Of a DNA stretch of 64,000 nucleotides, positions 35,008 through 44,106 are shown piece after piece. Within the stretch, counting starts at the first letter, position 1. Every line of letters begins with the position of its first letter. Source of the DNA: Rhizobium album (lineage in GTDB: Bacteria > Pseudomonadota > Alphaproteobacteria > Rhizobiales > Rhizobiaceae); NCBI RefSeq assembly GCF_003122325.1, contig NZ_QFBC01000005.1, positions 284,041 through 348,040 on the forward strand. Reading direction: 5' to 3'. The notes beneath the pieces were generated by a model that saw nothing but the letters and a program-made list of their open reading frames with translations, searched no databases and was not told where the DNA came from. The translations under genes and the position numbers were made by a program.

Positions 35008-36075
35008 TCAGCCCGGCGGCGCAGTCCCCAGTCTCGTGATCGAAGCCAGCAGGGCCTGCGCATGCTGCAGGGCGGTTCCCGTGGCGTTCAGCATCTGTGG
35101 CAGGATCATCCATTCGAGTGTCCACGCGGCGCCGGAGCGCTCCTGTTCGTGGACCAGCGCCTGATGCAGGCCGGACAGCTGCACGGCATTGAACCGGGCA
35201 AGCGTCACGAGAACTTCGGCAAGAACCGGATTGTGCTTGTGCGCCATGGCCGACGAGCCGCCGGCGCTGTCGATAACCACCTCGGCGATCTCGTTCTGCG
35301 CCATCAGCGCGATATCCTGGCCGATCTTGCCGAGCGCGCCGGTCACCTGGCTCAGCCAGTTGCCGAGGCCGGCGATCCGGTCGCGGGCGGCATGCGGCAC
35401 GTAGTCGGGCGCTGAAAGCTCCAGGGCCGAGGCGATGTCCCGCCGCACGCCGGATATCTTGCCGCCGAATTTTTCCGCCGTGCCCGCCGGCCCGGATAGG
35501 CTGAGGATGAGGTTTTGCCGACGCACTTCCCCTATTTGGCCTTTTGCCCGCTCGACCAGGCCGCACCAGACTGCAAGCCTGTCCCCCGCAGTGATCGGGA
35601 TCGCCGCCTGCATGCGCGTTCGTCCCATCATCGGGTTATTGCCGAATGTCCGTATGAGCGCCTCGAGACGCGCAATTACCGCCTCCAGCCGCGTTTCGAA
35701 AAGGTCGAAGACTGGCTTGAGCTTCAGCGCCAGTGCAGTGTCGATGACATCCTGGCTGGTGGCGCCGAAATGGATATGCCGGCCGGCCGGCTCTCCGACA
35801 TGCTGACGCAACTGGCGAACGAATTCCGGAACGACGACGCCGTCCTTCAAGGTCGCCCGTCGAAGCAGGGCGAGATCCGGTTGGAACGTCGCGGCGGCGG
35901 CCGATATCTCGGATGCCGCGGCCTGCGGGATCAGGCCGTGATCGGCTGCCGTCCGGGCCAGCGCCAGTTCGAAGCGCAGCATGGCGGCGCAATCGGCCGT
36001 GGTGCCGATCAGGCGGGCCAGTTCCGCATCGCCAAGAAGGTCGTCGAGAAAGGTGGAAAGCAATTCGGTCACCAT
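35008..36075 (-). CDS. pcaB: 3-Carboxy-cis,cis-muconate cycloisomerase
   Basis: 355-aa member of the fumarase/aspartase superfamily. The signature GGSSAMAHKHNP is present, with HIHFGATSQDVIDTA and GRTRMQAAIP as the other active-site segments. It converts 3-carboxymuconate from protocatechuate cleavage to 4-carboxymuconolactone. Bacterial homologues are often longer (about 450 aa); the shorter form is usual in rhizobia. It is the last gene of pcaDCHGB. Confidence 0.93.
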   Translation of the reverse strand: MVTELLSTFLDDLLGDAELARLIGTTADCAAMLRFELALARTAADHGLIPQAAASEISAAAATFQPDLALLRRATLKDGVVVPEFVRQLRQHVGEPAGRHIHFGATSQDVIDTALALKLKPVFDLFETRLEAVIARLEALIRTFGNNPMMGRTRMQAAIPITAGDRLAVWCGLVERAKGQIGEVRRQNLILSLSGPAGTAEKFGGKISGVRRDIASALELSAPDYVPHAARDRIAGLGNWLSQVTGALGKIGQDIALMAQNEIAEVVIDSAGGSSAMAHKHNPVLAEVLVTLARFNAVQLSGLHQALVHEQERSGAAWTLEWMILPQMLNATGTALQHAQALLASITRLGTAPPG

Positions 36076-36094
36076 CGCAGCCCCGGTCCAACGC

Positions 36095-36718
36095 CTACAT
36101 ATCGAAGAAGACGGTTTCGTTCTCGCCCTGGAGATGGATATCGAACCGCACCGTCTCCCCCTCGCGCGCTCCGATCAGCGTGCGGACGCGCTGGCGATGC
36201 TCGATGCGGGCGAGCACCGGATCTTCCGCATTGGCGGCCTCCTCGTCGGAAAAATACATGCGCGTCTGCAGCCCGATATTGATGCCGCGCGCCACGATCC
36301 AGAAGAGAATATGCGGCGCCATCAGCCTCGGATCGTTCGGGCGGAACGGCGTACGGCCGGGCTTGACGGTGTGGAAGACGAATTCTCCCGTCTGCATGTC
36401 GCCCGGCTGGCGGCCCCAGCCGAAAAAGTTCGGGTCGGCGCGCCCGCGCGTTTCCGCCGGACTGTTGTAGAGCCCGTCGGCATCGGCCTGCCAGATTTCG
36501 ACCAGGGCATCCTTGAGCGGACTTCCGAGCCCGTCATAGACGAAGCCGCGAATGGTGATGCGCTCGCCGCGCGCCTGTTCGTTGGCGAGCGGTCCCGAGC
36601 CGAGATCGGTTTCGAAGATACCGGAAATGCCGGAAAAATTCGGGGTGCAGCCGATATGTACATAGGGGCCGGCCGTCTGCGACGGCGTTTCCTTGAGGTA
36701 GGCGAGCGTCTGGACCAT
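36095..36718 (-). CDS. pcaG: Protocatechuate 3,4-dioxygenase alpha subunit
   Basis: 207 aa. The intradiol-dioxygenase fold is seen in TAGPYVHIGC, RITIRGFVYDGLGSPLKDAL and EIWQADADGLYNSP. Like other alpha subunits it lacks the full iron-ligand set. The ATG at 36718 lies one base after the pcaH stop with GGAGGG upstream. With PcaH it cleaves protocatechuate to 3-carboxymuconate. Confidence 0.94.
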   Translation of the reverse strand: MVQTLAYLKETPSQTAGPYVHIGCTPNFSGISGIFETDLGSGPLANEQARGERITIRGFVYDGLGSPLKDALVEIWQADADGLYNSPAETRGRADPNFFGWGRQPGDMQTGEFVFHTVKPGRTPFRPNDPRLMAPHILFWIVARGINIGLQTRMYFSDEEAANAEDPVLARIEHRQRVRTLIGAREGETVRFDIHLQGENETVFFDM

Positions 36719-36719
36719 C

Positions 36720-37463
36720 TCAATTGCCCTCCTTGCGGTTCTCGAACAGCGTCGACCGACGGCCGCGCAAAACAATGTCGAACTTGTAGGCGCGCATGTC
36801 CATCGGCACCGTCGCGTTCCAGTCAAGGGGCGCGATCAGCTGTTCGATCGCCTGCGGGTCGGGGATCGTCCTGACGATCGGACACCGGGCGATCATCGGG
36901 TCGCCTTCGAAATACATCTGGGTGATCAGCCGTTGCGCGAAACCATGGCCGAACACGGAGAAATGGATATGCGCCGGCCGCCAGTCGTTGACGCCGTTCG
37001 GCCAGGGATAGGCGCCGGGCTGGATGGTCTTGAACCAGTAGCCGCCCTCGTCGTCGGTGATCGTGCGGCCGACGCCGCCGAAATTCGGATCGATGGCGGC
37101 GAGATAGGTTTCCTTCTTGTGGCGGTAGCGGCCGCCGGCATTGGCCTGCCAGAATTCCACCAGAACGCCGGGCACGCCGCGGCCGCGCTCGTCCAGCACC
37201 CGCCCGTGCACGAGGATGCGCTGGCCGATCGCCATCTCGCCGGGCCTGGCATAGTTGACGATCAGGTCGTTGTCGGTGGGGCCGAGCATGTTGTGGCCGA
37301 AGACCGGCCCAGTCAGCTCCGTCGTCGTGCCTTCGAGCGAAATCAGCGCCTTCTGCGGTGAGCGCAGCACGGATGTCTTATAACCCGGCGTCAGCGCCGG
37401 CGGATGCCAGATCCGGTCGCGGGCGAAAAATGCCCCGGTCTCGGGCGGTGCGGTCTTCATCAT
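36720..37463 (-). CDS. pcaH: Protocatechuate 3,4-dioxygenase beta subunit
   Basis: 247 aa. The non-haem Fe(III) ligands are visible as Y113 (GGRYRHK), Y152 (GAYPWPN), and H165 and H167 (PAHIHFSV). It carries the active site of the dioxygenase. Its start overlaps the pcaC stop. Confidence 0.96.
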   Translation of the reverse strand: MMKTAPPETGAFFARDRIWHPPALTPGYKTSVLRSPQKALISLEGTTTELTGPVFGHNMLGPTDNDLIVNYARPGEMAIGQRILVHGRVLDERGRGVPGVLVEFWQANAGGRYRHKKETYLAAIDPNFGGVGRTITDDEGGYWFKTIQPGAYPWPNGVNDWRPAHIHFSVFGHGFAQRLITQMYFEGDPMIARCPIVRTIPDPQAIEQLIAPLDWNATVPMDMRAYKFDIVLRGRRSTLFENRKEGN

Positions 37464-37867
37464 TCTCCTCCCCGGGGCGCTTGCGCGTCCCGCATCTCGT
37501 CCAGCGTCTTCTTGACGATCTTGATTGCCGTATTGGCCGCCGGTACGCCGGCATAGATCGCTACATGCAGCATGGCCTCGCGCATATCCTCCGGCGTCGC
37601 GCCGGTGTTGGCGGTGGCGCGGACATGCATGGCAAGCTCCTCGTGATGGCCGAGTGCCGCCAGCAGCGCGATCGTCACCATCGAGCGCTCGCGCTTGTTC
37701 CAGTCCGGCCGCGACCAGACGTCGCCCCAGGCGGTTTCGGTGATCATCGCCTGGAACGGTGCGTCGAAATCCGTCTTGTTCGCTTCGGCGCGGTCGACAT
37801 GGGCGTCTCCCAGCACGGCACGCCGCGTGGCCATGCCTTTCACAAAGCGATCGGACGGCGGGTTCAT
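37460..37867 (-). CDS. pcaC: 4-Carboxymuconolactone decarboxylase
   Basis: 135 aa: WNKRERSMVTIALLAALGHH, EELAMHVRATANTGATPED and HVAIYAGVPAANTA are the conserved parts. It makes the enol-lactone used by PcaD. The ATG at 37867 follows the pcaD stop by one base. Confidence 0.94.
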   Translation of the reverse strand: MNPPSDRFVKGMATRRAVLGDAHVDRAEANKTDFDAPFQAMITETAWGDVWSRPDWNKRERSMVTIALLAALGHHEELAMHVRATANTGATPEDMREAMLHVAIYAGVPAANTAIKIVKKTLDEMRDAQAPRGGE

Positions 37868-37868
37868 G

Positions 37869-38657
37869 TCATTCCTCGTTGATGAAGTCGGCCAGCAGTT
37901 CCGCCAGCTGGCCGGGCTGCTCGACACAGGGAATATGGCCGCTCCCCTTGATGATCTCGAATTCGGCGTCCGGGATGAGGTCGGCGGTGGCCTTGACCAG
38001 ATCGGGCGGCGTCGAGCCGTCCTGATCGCCGACCACGACCAGCGTCGGAACCTCGATTTTCGGCGCGTCTTCGGTGTAATCGGCCTCGCGCAGCGCGATG
38101 CAGGTGGCGACGTAGCCTTCCACCGATTGCCGCACGAGCATGGTGCGATAGCCGGAAAGGTCCGCCTTGCGCTTGGCGTGGAAATCCGGCGTGAACCAGA
38201 CCTTCATCACCCCATCGGCAATCGCTTCCAGGCCCTTTTCCTGCACCGTGGCGATGCGGGTGTTCCAGCTCTCCTGCGTGCCGACCTTGGCGGCGGTGTC
38301 GCAAAGGATCAGCTTCTCGACCAGCTCCGGCTTGAGCTTGTAGAGGCTCTGGACGATGAGGCCGCCGACCGACAGGCCACAGAAGGCCGCCTTCTTGACG
38401 CCGACATGTTTCAGCAGGCCGATGAGGTCGCGCGCATGGTCCTCGATGCTGTAAGGCACCGTGCCGAGATCGGAGAGGCCGTGGCCGCGCTTGTCGTAGA
38501 CCAGGATCGACCAGTCCTCCGCCAACTCGTCGATCAGCGGCAGCCAGATGCGGAAATCCGTTCCCAGCGAATTGACGAGAACGAGCACCGGATTGCTCTT
38601 CGACTCGGTCAGGTATTCGTAATGCAGGACGGTGCCGTTGATCGCTGCGAAGGCCAT
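37869..38657 (-). CDS. pcaD: 3-Oxoadipate enol-lactonase
   Basis: 262-aa alpha/beta hydrolase. The oxyanion stretch VLVNSLGTDFR, nucleophile elbow GLSVGG, late acid VVGDQDGSTPP and C-terminal His (GSGHIPCVEQP) are all seen. It is first in the operon and hydrolyses the enol-lactone to 3-oxoadipate. pcaIJF are not in the window. Confidence 0.93.
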   Translation of the reverse strand: MAFAAINGTVLHYEYLTESKSNPVLVLVNSLGTDFRIWLPLIDELAEDWSILVYDKRGHGLSDLGTVPYSIEDHARDLIGLLKHVGVKKAAFCGLSVGGLIVQSLYKLKPELVEKLILCDTAAKVGTQESWNTRIATVQEKGLEAIADGVMKVWFTPDFHAKRKADLSGYRTMLVRQSVEGYVATCIALREADYTEDAPKIEVPTLVVVGDQDGSTPPDLVKATADLIPDAEFEIIKGSGHIPCVEQPGQLAELLADFINEE

Positions 38658-38678
38658 GTGAATTCTCCTCGAACTTCA

Positions 38679-38694
38679 GTTACATGATGGTTAT
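38679..38694. promoter_or_regulatory. Candidate PcaQ binding site between pcaD and pcaQ
   Basis: The rhizobial PcaQ consensus is ATAACC-N4-GGTTAA. Here a perfect half-site GGTTAT (38689-38694) is preceded at 4 bases by GTTACA, a poor second half. It is correctly placed in the 88-base divergent region. Confidence 0.35.
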
Positions 38695-38745
38695 TGGCAT
38701 TTATAATGATATTTTCCGACGAATTCATAACGGGATGGATATGAT

Positions 38746-39669
38746 TTGGACAGCCGGATCAAGTTTCGACACCTCCACACCTTCGTTGAAGTCGCGCGGC
38801 AGAAAAGCGTCGGCCGCGCCGCCGACGTGTTGTCCCTCACCCAGCCGGCGGTGACCCGGACGATCCGTGAGCTGGAGGACTATCTTGGCGTCGATCTGTT
38901 CGAAAGGGAAGGTCGCGGCATCGTCATAACACGGTTCGGCGAGGTGTTCCTGCGCCATGCCGGCGAGAGCATCGCCGCGGTTCGCCGCGGCGTCGATTCC
39001 ATTTCCCTGGCGAAAACCTCCTCCGGCCCGCCGTTGCGGATCGGCGCCTTGCCGACGGCGTCCGCCAGCTTCCTTCCGGATGCGGTGGCGGACTTCATCA
39101 AGGCGGGCACGGGCAGCGTGGTCACCATCGTCACCGGCGAAAACCGCTGGCTTCTCGACGCCTTGCGGGTGGGCGAGCTCGATCTCGTCGTCGGCCGTCT
39201 CGCCGCCGCCGAATTCATGGCCGGCCTGACCTTCGATCCGCTCTATTCGGAAGAGGTCGGCTTTGCCGTCCGCGCCGGCCATCCGCTGCTGCAGCGCCGC
39301 AGCTTTTCGCTGGCCGAGATCGCGCATCATACGGTGCTGATGCCGATCAAGGGCTCGGTGATCCGGCCGTTCGTCGACCGCTTCCTGTTGTCCCACGGCA
39401 TCGGGGAACTGAGGAACACGATCGAGACCGTCTCGGACAGTTTCGGCCGCGCCTTCCTGCAGACTCAGGATGCCGTCTGGATCATTTCGAAAGGCGTGGT
39501 GAAGCGCGAGATCGAGGCCGGGACCATGGCATTTCTCGACATCGACACATCGGAGACACGGGGCGCCGTCGGCTTCACCATGCGGGCCGACGTCGCGCCC
39601 ACCCTGCCGGTGTCGATCATGATCACGACGATCCGTGCCCATCTCGCCGGCAGCGGCCAGCAGTTCTAG
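38746..39669 (+). CDS. pcaQ: LysR-type regulator of the pca operon
   Basis: 307 aa. The N-terminal HTH reads FRHLHTFVEVARQKSVGRAA, then LTQPAVTRTIRELEDYLG, and a LysR effector domain follows. PcaQ activates pcaDCHGB with a carboxymuconolactone-type inducer. The only in-frame start near the HTH is TTG. It is divergent from pcaD, as in Agrobacterium and Sinorhizobium. Its stop abuts the convergent cyclase gene directly. Confidence 0.92.
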   Translation: MDSRIKFRHLHTFVEVARQKSVGRAADVLSLTQPAVTRTIRELEDYLGVDLFEREGRGIVITRFGEVFLRHAGESIAAVRRGVDSISLAKTSSGPPLRIGALPTASASFLPDAVADFIKAGTGSVVTIVTGENRWLLDALRVGELDLVVGRLAAAEFMAGLTFDPLYSEEVGFAVRAGHPLLQRRSFSLAEIAHHTVLMPIKGSVIRPFVDRFLLSHGIGELRNTIETVSDSFGRAFLQTQDAVWIISKGVVKREIEAGTMAFLDIDTSETRGAVGFTMRADVAPTLPVSIMITTIRAHLAGSGQQF

Positions 39670-40608
39670 CTACAGGATGGCGAAGGGCATTCCGGGCGAG
39701 CCGGTCGCGCCTTCGATCCGCAGCGGCGCGAAGGCGTAGACGAATTCCGAGCGGCCGGTTTCGGCAAGGGCATCGAGGTTCATGCCTTCGTGCAGGTAGA
39801 TGCCGTGGCGCATGATCAAATGCTGGTGGCAGGGCAGCACCATGTCCGGATCGACCGGCGGCACGACGTCGATGGCAAAATTGTCGGCGCCGACGACGAC
39901 GGGCTGCAGGGCGGAAAGGAATTCCGCCGCTGCCAGGCCAAGGCCCGGCTCGCCGTCATACCAGTTGGCGGCCTCCGAGAAGAAGCGCGAGCCGTGGCCG
40001 GTGCGGATCAGCACCACGTCGCCGGGCCTCAGCCAGTCGTTGTGATCCAGCCCCTGCCGGTCGATGCACTGCAGCAGGTGCTCGGGGGTGATTTCGACGC
40101 CGTTTGCCAGCGGTTCGCCGAACAGCGCTTGCACGTCGAGCAGCACGCCGCGGGTAAAAAAGATCGGCGCCTTTTCGATGCCGAGTTTTTTCAGGCCGTA
40201 GGGCGACCAGATCTCCGAGAGCTTGTTGCCGTTGTAGACGAGCGTGTCGCAATGGCCGCAGGGATAGGTCACCTGGTGGCCGAGATGGCCGAGCGCATCC
40301 ATATGAGTGCCGATCTGGCCGATCTCGGTGCAGACGAAGTCGTCGTTCCAGACGGTGCGGCTGACCGCGCCTTCCGGCCCGCCCGTGGGGCCGCCCGGCA
40401 TCTTCAGGCCAAAAGTCCGGCCGGGGGAGAGCGGCATGCCGACGCGGTAGGGAAAGCCGAGCGAGACGGTCTCGCCGGAGCGGATGAGCCGTGCGGCCTC
40501 CAGCACCGTGTGGGGGCCGAGCAGGTTGCCGGCGCCGATCTCATCCTCCGCGCCCCAGCGGGAGGGAAACCAGGCCTGGCCGAGGGCCGGATTGTCTGCG
40601 TCGCTCAT
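39670..40608 (-). CDS. Cyclase-family metal hydrolase
   Basis: 312-aa protein of the cyclase family (PF04199 type). The metal motif appears as GQIGTHMDALGHLG, with a downstream His (MVLPCHQHLIMRHGIYL). The family includes kynurenine formamidase KynB and isatin hydrolase, but this one is longer than KynB and lies at the end of the quinate/ABC operon, 10 bases after a permease gene. Hydrolysis of a lactone or amide linked to that pathway is possible; the substrate is unknown. Confidence 0.78.
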   Translation of the reverse strand: MSDADNPALGQAWFPSRWGAEDEIGAGNLLGPHTVLEAARLIRSGETVSLGFPYRVGMPLSPGRTFGLKMPGGPTGGPEGAVSRTVWNDDFVCTEIGQIGTHMDALGHLGHQVTYPCGHCDTLVYNGNKLSEIWSPYGLKKLGIEKAPIFFTRGVLLDVQALFGEPLANGVEITPEHLLQCIDRQGLDHNDWLRPGDVVLIRTGHGSRFFSEAANWYDGEPGLGLAAAEFLSALQPVVVGADNFAIDVVPPVDPDMVLPCHQHLIMRHGIYLHEGMNLDALAETGRSEFVYAFAPLRIEGATGSPGMPFAIL

Positions 40609-40618
40609 TCTGTCTCTT

Positions 40619-41593
40619 TCACGCTGCAGGCTGCGCCGAAAGCGCAAACTTTCGGCGGCGCACGACATGGCGGATCACCGCCTCGCCGATGATGACGACG
40701 ATCAGCAGGGCGCCGGTCGCCAGGCTCTGCATCCAGAACGGCGCGCCGAGCGCGGCGATGCCGCTGACCAGGAAGCGGATGGTGAAGAGGCCGATGAGAA
40801 TGCCCGGAATGCTGCCGCGGCCGCCGGAGAGCGCGATGCCGCCGATCAGGCAGGCCGTCACAGCCTCGAGGACGACGGCTTCGAAGCCGAGCGGGCTGGC
40901 GCTGCCCGACTTGATCGACAAGAGCGCGCCGGCGAGGCCGGCCAGGGCCGCCGACAGGGAGAAGATCAGCACGATCGGCCGCTTCATCGAAACGCCGGCG
41001 GCGCGCGCCTCGCTGCGCCCGCCGCCGATGGCGAAGACTTCGCGGCCCCAGAGTGTCCGTCGCGACAGGAAATCCACCAGCAGCACCAGGAGCAGCAGGA
41101 TGATGGAGGGGATCGAGAAGATGAAGAATTTCGTCGACAGGATGTCGGTCTGGGCGATGTCCTCGAAGGGGATGAGCGCCGTTTTTTCCTGCGAGATCAC
41201 CAGCGTCAGGCCGCGGAGCGCAATGAGCGTGCCGATGGTGAACACCATGGAACTGATGTTGAGCCGGTAGATGCAATAACCCTGGATCGCGCCGATGACC
41301 GCACAGACCAGGATGACCAGCAGGAAGGCCGGCAGTATGCCGAAGGCGTAGAATTTTATCGACAGGATGCCGGCAAAGGCGGCCATCGATCCTACCGACA
41401 GGTCCATCTCGCCGGCGATCATGGTCAGGCCGACGCCGATGGCGATGATGCCGGCGAGAACCGCACCGTCGAGCAGCGCGGCAACGCCGGCCATCGAATA
41501 ATAGCTCGGAATGCGGCTGGCGAAGATCAGGTAGACGCCAAGCATCAGGGCGATGCGGGCGAGGTTGCTTCTGGTTTCCGCTGTCATTTTCAT
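40619..41593 (-). CDS. CUT2/ribose-type ABC transporter permease, second subunit
   Basis: 324 aa, RbsC-like: about eight to ten helices with GAVLAGIIAIGVGLTMIAGEMDLSVGS, the usual coupling segment, and GGIALSGGRGSIPG near the end. It overlaps the other permease gene by four bases. The importer probably brings in a polyol-like compound; quinate or shikimate is suggested by neighbours. Confidence 0.88.
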   Translation of the reverse strand: MKMTAETRSNLARIALMLGVYLIFASRIPSYYSMAGVAALLDGAVLAGIIAIGVGLTMIAGEMDLSVGSMAAFAGILSIKFYAFGILPAFLLVILVCAVIGAIQGYCIYRLNISSMVFTIGTLIALRGLTLVISQEKTALIPFEDIAQTDILSTKFFIFSIPSIILLLLVLLVDFLSRRTLWGREVFAIGGGRSEARAAGVSMKRPIVLIFSLSAALAGLAGALLSIKSGSASPLGFEAVVLEAVTACLIGGIALSGGRGSIPGILIGLFTIRFLVSGIAALGAPFWMQSLATGALLIVVIIGEAVIRHVVRRRKFALSAQPAA

Positions 41594-42558
41594 CGCGATT
41601 TGCCCTGCAGGACGTGGAAGAGGCTGATGGAGACGACGACGAGGAAACCGACGATCGTCATTCGTAGTCCGGCGCTGAAGCCGTTGAGCAGCATGAAATT
41701 CTGCAAGAGCGCGATCAGAATGGCGCCAAGTGCGGCCTGCAGCGGCGAGCCGCGCCCGCCGCGCAGTGCGATGCCGCCGACCAGCACGGCGGCGATGTAG
41801 TCGAAATCATAGCCCATGAACAGATCGGCCTTGGCCTGTGAGAATTGCGACACGGTCAGCATGGCCATGATCGCCACGCCTGTCGACAGCGCGATGCAGG
41901 CGACCGAGGTGACCATGCCGACCCGCAATCCGCTGGCGATGGCCGCCTGCGGATTGGCGCCGCACAGCACGATCTCGCGGCCGAGCTTGAGGTGGCGGAT
42001 GACGAACCAGCTGAGCAATGCGGCAACCACGAAAGCCCAGCTTTGCGTCGGTATGCCGAGCGGACGGGCGGTGCCGATCCACAGAGCGAGATCGCTTTCG
42101 ATCCGCAGGATGGAATTGCCGCTGAGCAGCGCGGCCAGCCCGCGAAACACTGTTCCGAAGGCGAGCGTGGTGATGATCGGGTTGCCGATCAGCGAGATGG
42201 CCACGCCTTGCGCTACGCCGGAAACACCCGCCAGCAGCAGCGTCAGGACGACGCCGGCGGCAAATCCGAACTGCGCCGTGATCAGCGCGAACAGCACGGC
42301 GAGCAGGGCGCCGAGCGAGCTGGCCGACAGGGCGAACAGGTTGCCGGAAATGGTGATGTAGCTCATGCCGATGGCGACGATGCCGGTCAGAGAGGCGGCG
42401 CGGATCACCACGAACAGATTGTCCAGCGTGGCGAAAGACGGCGTCGTGAACCCGGCCACCGCAACGATGGCGAGGATTGCGGCGAGGCCGTAGACCGGCC
42501 TCGGGATGCGTATCCTGCGCTCTGCCGTCGGATTCTGGCTTGTCATGGTCGTACTCAT
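41590..42558 (-). CDS. CUT2/ribose-type ABC transporter permease, first subunit
   Basis: 322 aa. RbsC-like features are TGIVAIGMSYITISGNLFALS, ALLSGNSILRI and AVLVGGIALRGGRGSP. Paired with the adjacent permease to form a heterodimeric channel. The gene follows the ATPase gene by 12 bases. Confidence 0.88.
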   Translation of the reverse strand: MSTTMTSQNPTAERRIRIPRPVYGLAAILAIVAVAGFTTPSFATLDNLFVVIRAASLTGIVAIGMSYITISGNLFALSASSLGALLAVLFALITAQFGFAAGVVLTLLLAGVSGVAQGVAISLIGNPIITTLAFGTVFRGLAALLSGNSILRIESDLALWIGTARPLGIPTQSWAFVVAALLSWFVIRHLKLGREIVLCGANPQAAIASGLRVGMVTSVACIALSTGVAIMAMLTVSQFSQAKADLFMGYDFDYIAAVLVGGIALRGGRGSPLQAALGAILIALLQNFMLLNGFSAGLRMTIVGFLVVVSISLFHVLQGKSR

Positions 42559-42570
42559 GTTCTGGTCCGG

Positions 42571-44055
42571 TCAGGCGGCCTGTTCGGCCCGGGTCACGTC
42601 GCGGGTGAGGCTTTCGGCGGTCGCGGTATCGGCAGCGACAACCTGTACCAGCTGCCCATGGAAAAAGGTGGCGATCCGGTCGGCAAGGCCGAGCACTTCC
42701 TGCGTATCGGACGAGGCGAAGATGATCGACAGGCCGCCATCGGCCAATTCGCGCAAATGCTTGTAGATTTCGGCGCGGGCGCCGACATCGACGCCGCGCG
42801 TCGGTTCCTCGACGAGAAGGAGTTTTGGGTTGAGCCCGATCCACTTGCCGAGCGCCACCTTCTGCTGGTTGCCGCCGCTGAGATTGCCGGCGAGCCGGCT
42901 GAAATAGCGCTCGTCCAGCCCGAATTTCGCGGCGATCGAGCGGATGTGCCCCTTTTCGAGGCTGCCCGACAGCAGCTGGAAGCGGCTGATGGCGGAGAGC
43001 GCCGGCGCGGACAGGTTTTCCGGCACCGAGCGCACCGCAAAGATGCCGTCGCGCTTGCGGTCGTCGGAGCAATAGACGACCTTGCTGGCGATGCCGTCAG
43101 CGACGCTTTTCGGTGCGTAGGCGTTGCCTTCGAGGAAGATCGCGCCGGAGCCGAGAGGGGTGACGCCGGCGAGCAGCCGCAGGATCGTGCTGGCGCCGCT
43201 GCCGACCTGTCCGGCCAGCGCCAGGATCTCGCCGGAGCGGACGGAGAGCGAAACGGGTGCCTTTAGGCCCGGCGTCATGCAGCTTTCGAGGCGAACGGCT
43301 TCGGCGCCCAGCCTTGCGGCGCGGGGCGGGAACATTTTTCCGAGCTGGCGGCCGAGCATGGCCTCGATCAGCGTGTCGATGGAGAGCGTTGCCGTTTCCA
43401 TCGGCGCAAAACTCTTGCCGTTGCGCAGCACGGTCACCCGGTTGGTGAGTTCGAAGACTTCCGGCATGCGGTGCGTGACATAGATGACCGCGCAGCCGTC
43501 TGCAGCAATCGCCCGAACCGCCGCCTTGACCCGGATGATCTCGGATTCGGAGAGCGCCGCCGTCGGCTCGTCGAGGATGGCGATGCGTGCCTTGCGCGAC
43601 AGCAGCCGGGCGATTTCGATGAGTTGCCGCTCGGCGACGGAATAGTTTTCGGCCAGCGCCAGCGGATCGACATAATCCAGCCCGACGCGGTCGAGATAGG
43701 GCCTGGCCATCTCGGCGAGCTTCGCGGCAGAGCGCATGATGCCGATCGAGGAATCGCCGAGAAAGACATTTTCGGCCACGGACAGGCTGTCGATAATCGA
43801 CAGTTCCTGCGCCACGTAGCCGACGCCGGCGGCGCGGGCCTGGCCCGGCGAGCGGATGGCGACGGGTTTGCCGTCGATCTCGATGCGGCCCTGGTCTGAG
43901 GGTTCGATTCCGGCGAGGATCTTTACCAGCGTCGACTTGCCGGCGCCGTTCTCGCCCATCAGCGCCATCACCTCCCCCGCCTTGACGGCGAGGCCCACCC
44001 CGTCGAGCACCAGAGTGGGGCCGTAACGCTTGACGATATCGGTCATCACGAGCAT
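42571..44055 (-). CDS. CUT2/ribose-type ABC transporter ATPase (double domain)
   Basis: 494 aa, RbsA-like. Domain 1 has GENGAGKSTLVKILAG, SVAERQLIEIAR and ILDEPTAALSE. Domain 2 has a modified P-loop (GQVGSGAST) and LSGGNQQKVALGKW with VEEPTRGVDVGA. Cytoplasmic energy subunit of the importer. Confidence 0.92.
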   Translation of the reverse strand: MLVMTDIVKRYGPTLVLDGVGLAVKAGEVMALMGENGAGKSTLVKILAGIEPSDQGRIEIDGKPVAIRSPGQARAAGVGYVAQELSIIDSLSVAENVFLGDSSIGIMRSAAKLAEMARPYLDRVGLDYVDPLALAENYSVAERQLIEIARLLSRKARIAILDEPTAALSESEIIRVKAAVRAIAADGCAVIYVTHRMPEVFELTNRVTVLRNGKSFAPMETATLSIDTLIEAMLGRQLGKMFPPRAARLGAEAVRLESCMTPGLKAPVSLSVRSGEILALAGQVGSGASTILRLLAGVTPLGSGAIFLEGNAYAPKSVADGIASKVVYCSDDRKRDGIFAVRSVPENLSAPALSAISRFQLLSGSLEKGHIRSIAAKFGLDERYFSRLAGNLSGGNQQKVALGKWIGLNPKLLLVEEPTRGVDVGARAEIYKHLRELADGGLSIIFASSDTQEVLGLADRIATFFHGQLVQVVAADTATAESLTRDVTRAEQAA

Positions 44056-44076
44056 GGCAGAAATCCCGGTAGAAAG

Positions 44077-44098
44077 GCGTCGCGCCTTGGCGCGACGC
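44077..44098 (-). terminator. Intercistronic hairpin after the binding-protein gene
   Basis: Perfect 10-bp GC stem (GCGTCGCGCC / GGCGCGACGC) with a two-base loop, followed on the minus strand by CTTTCT. It lies between the binding-protein and ATPase genes, as in the other two ABC operons of this window, and likely sets their expression ratio. Confidence 0.6.
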
Positions 44099-44106
44099 AG
44101 CAGGTA

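Noticed and set aside
39670..40608. Naming the cyclase-family protein KynB
   Set aside because: It is longer than KynB proteins, lies in the quinate/ABC operon on the other strand, and is 5 kb from kynA and kynU.
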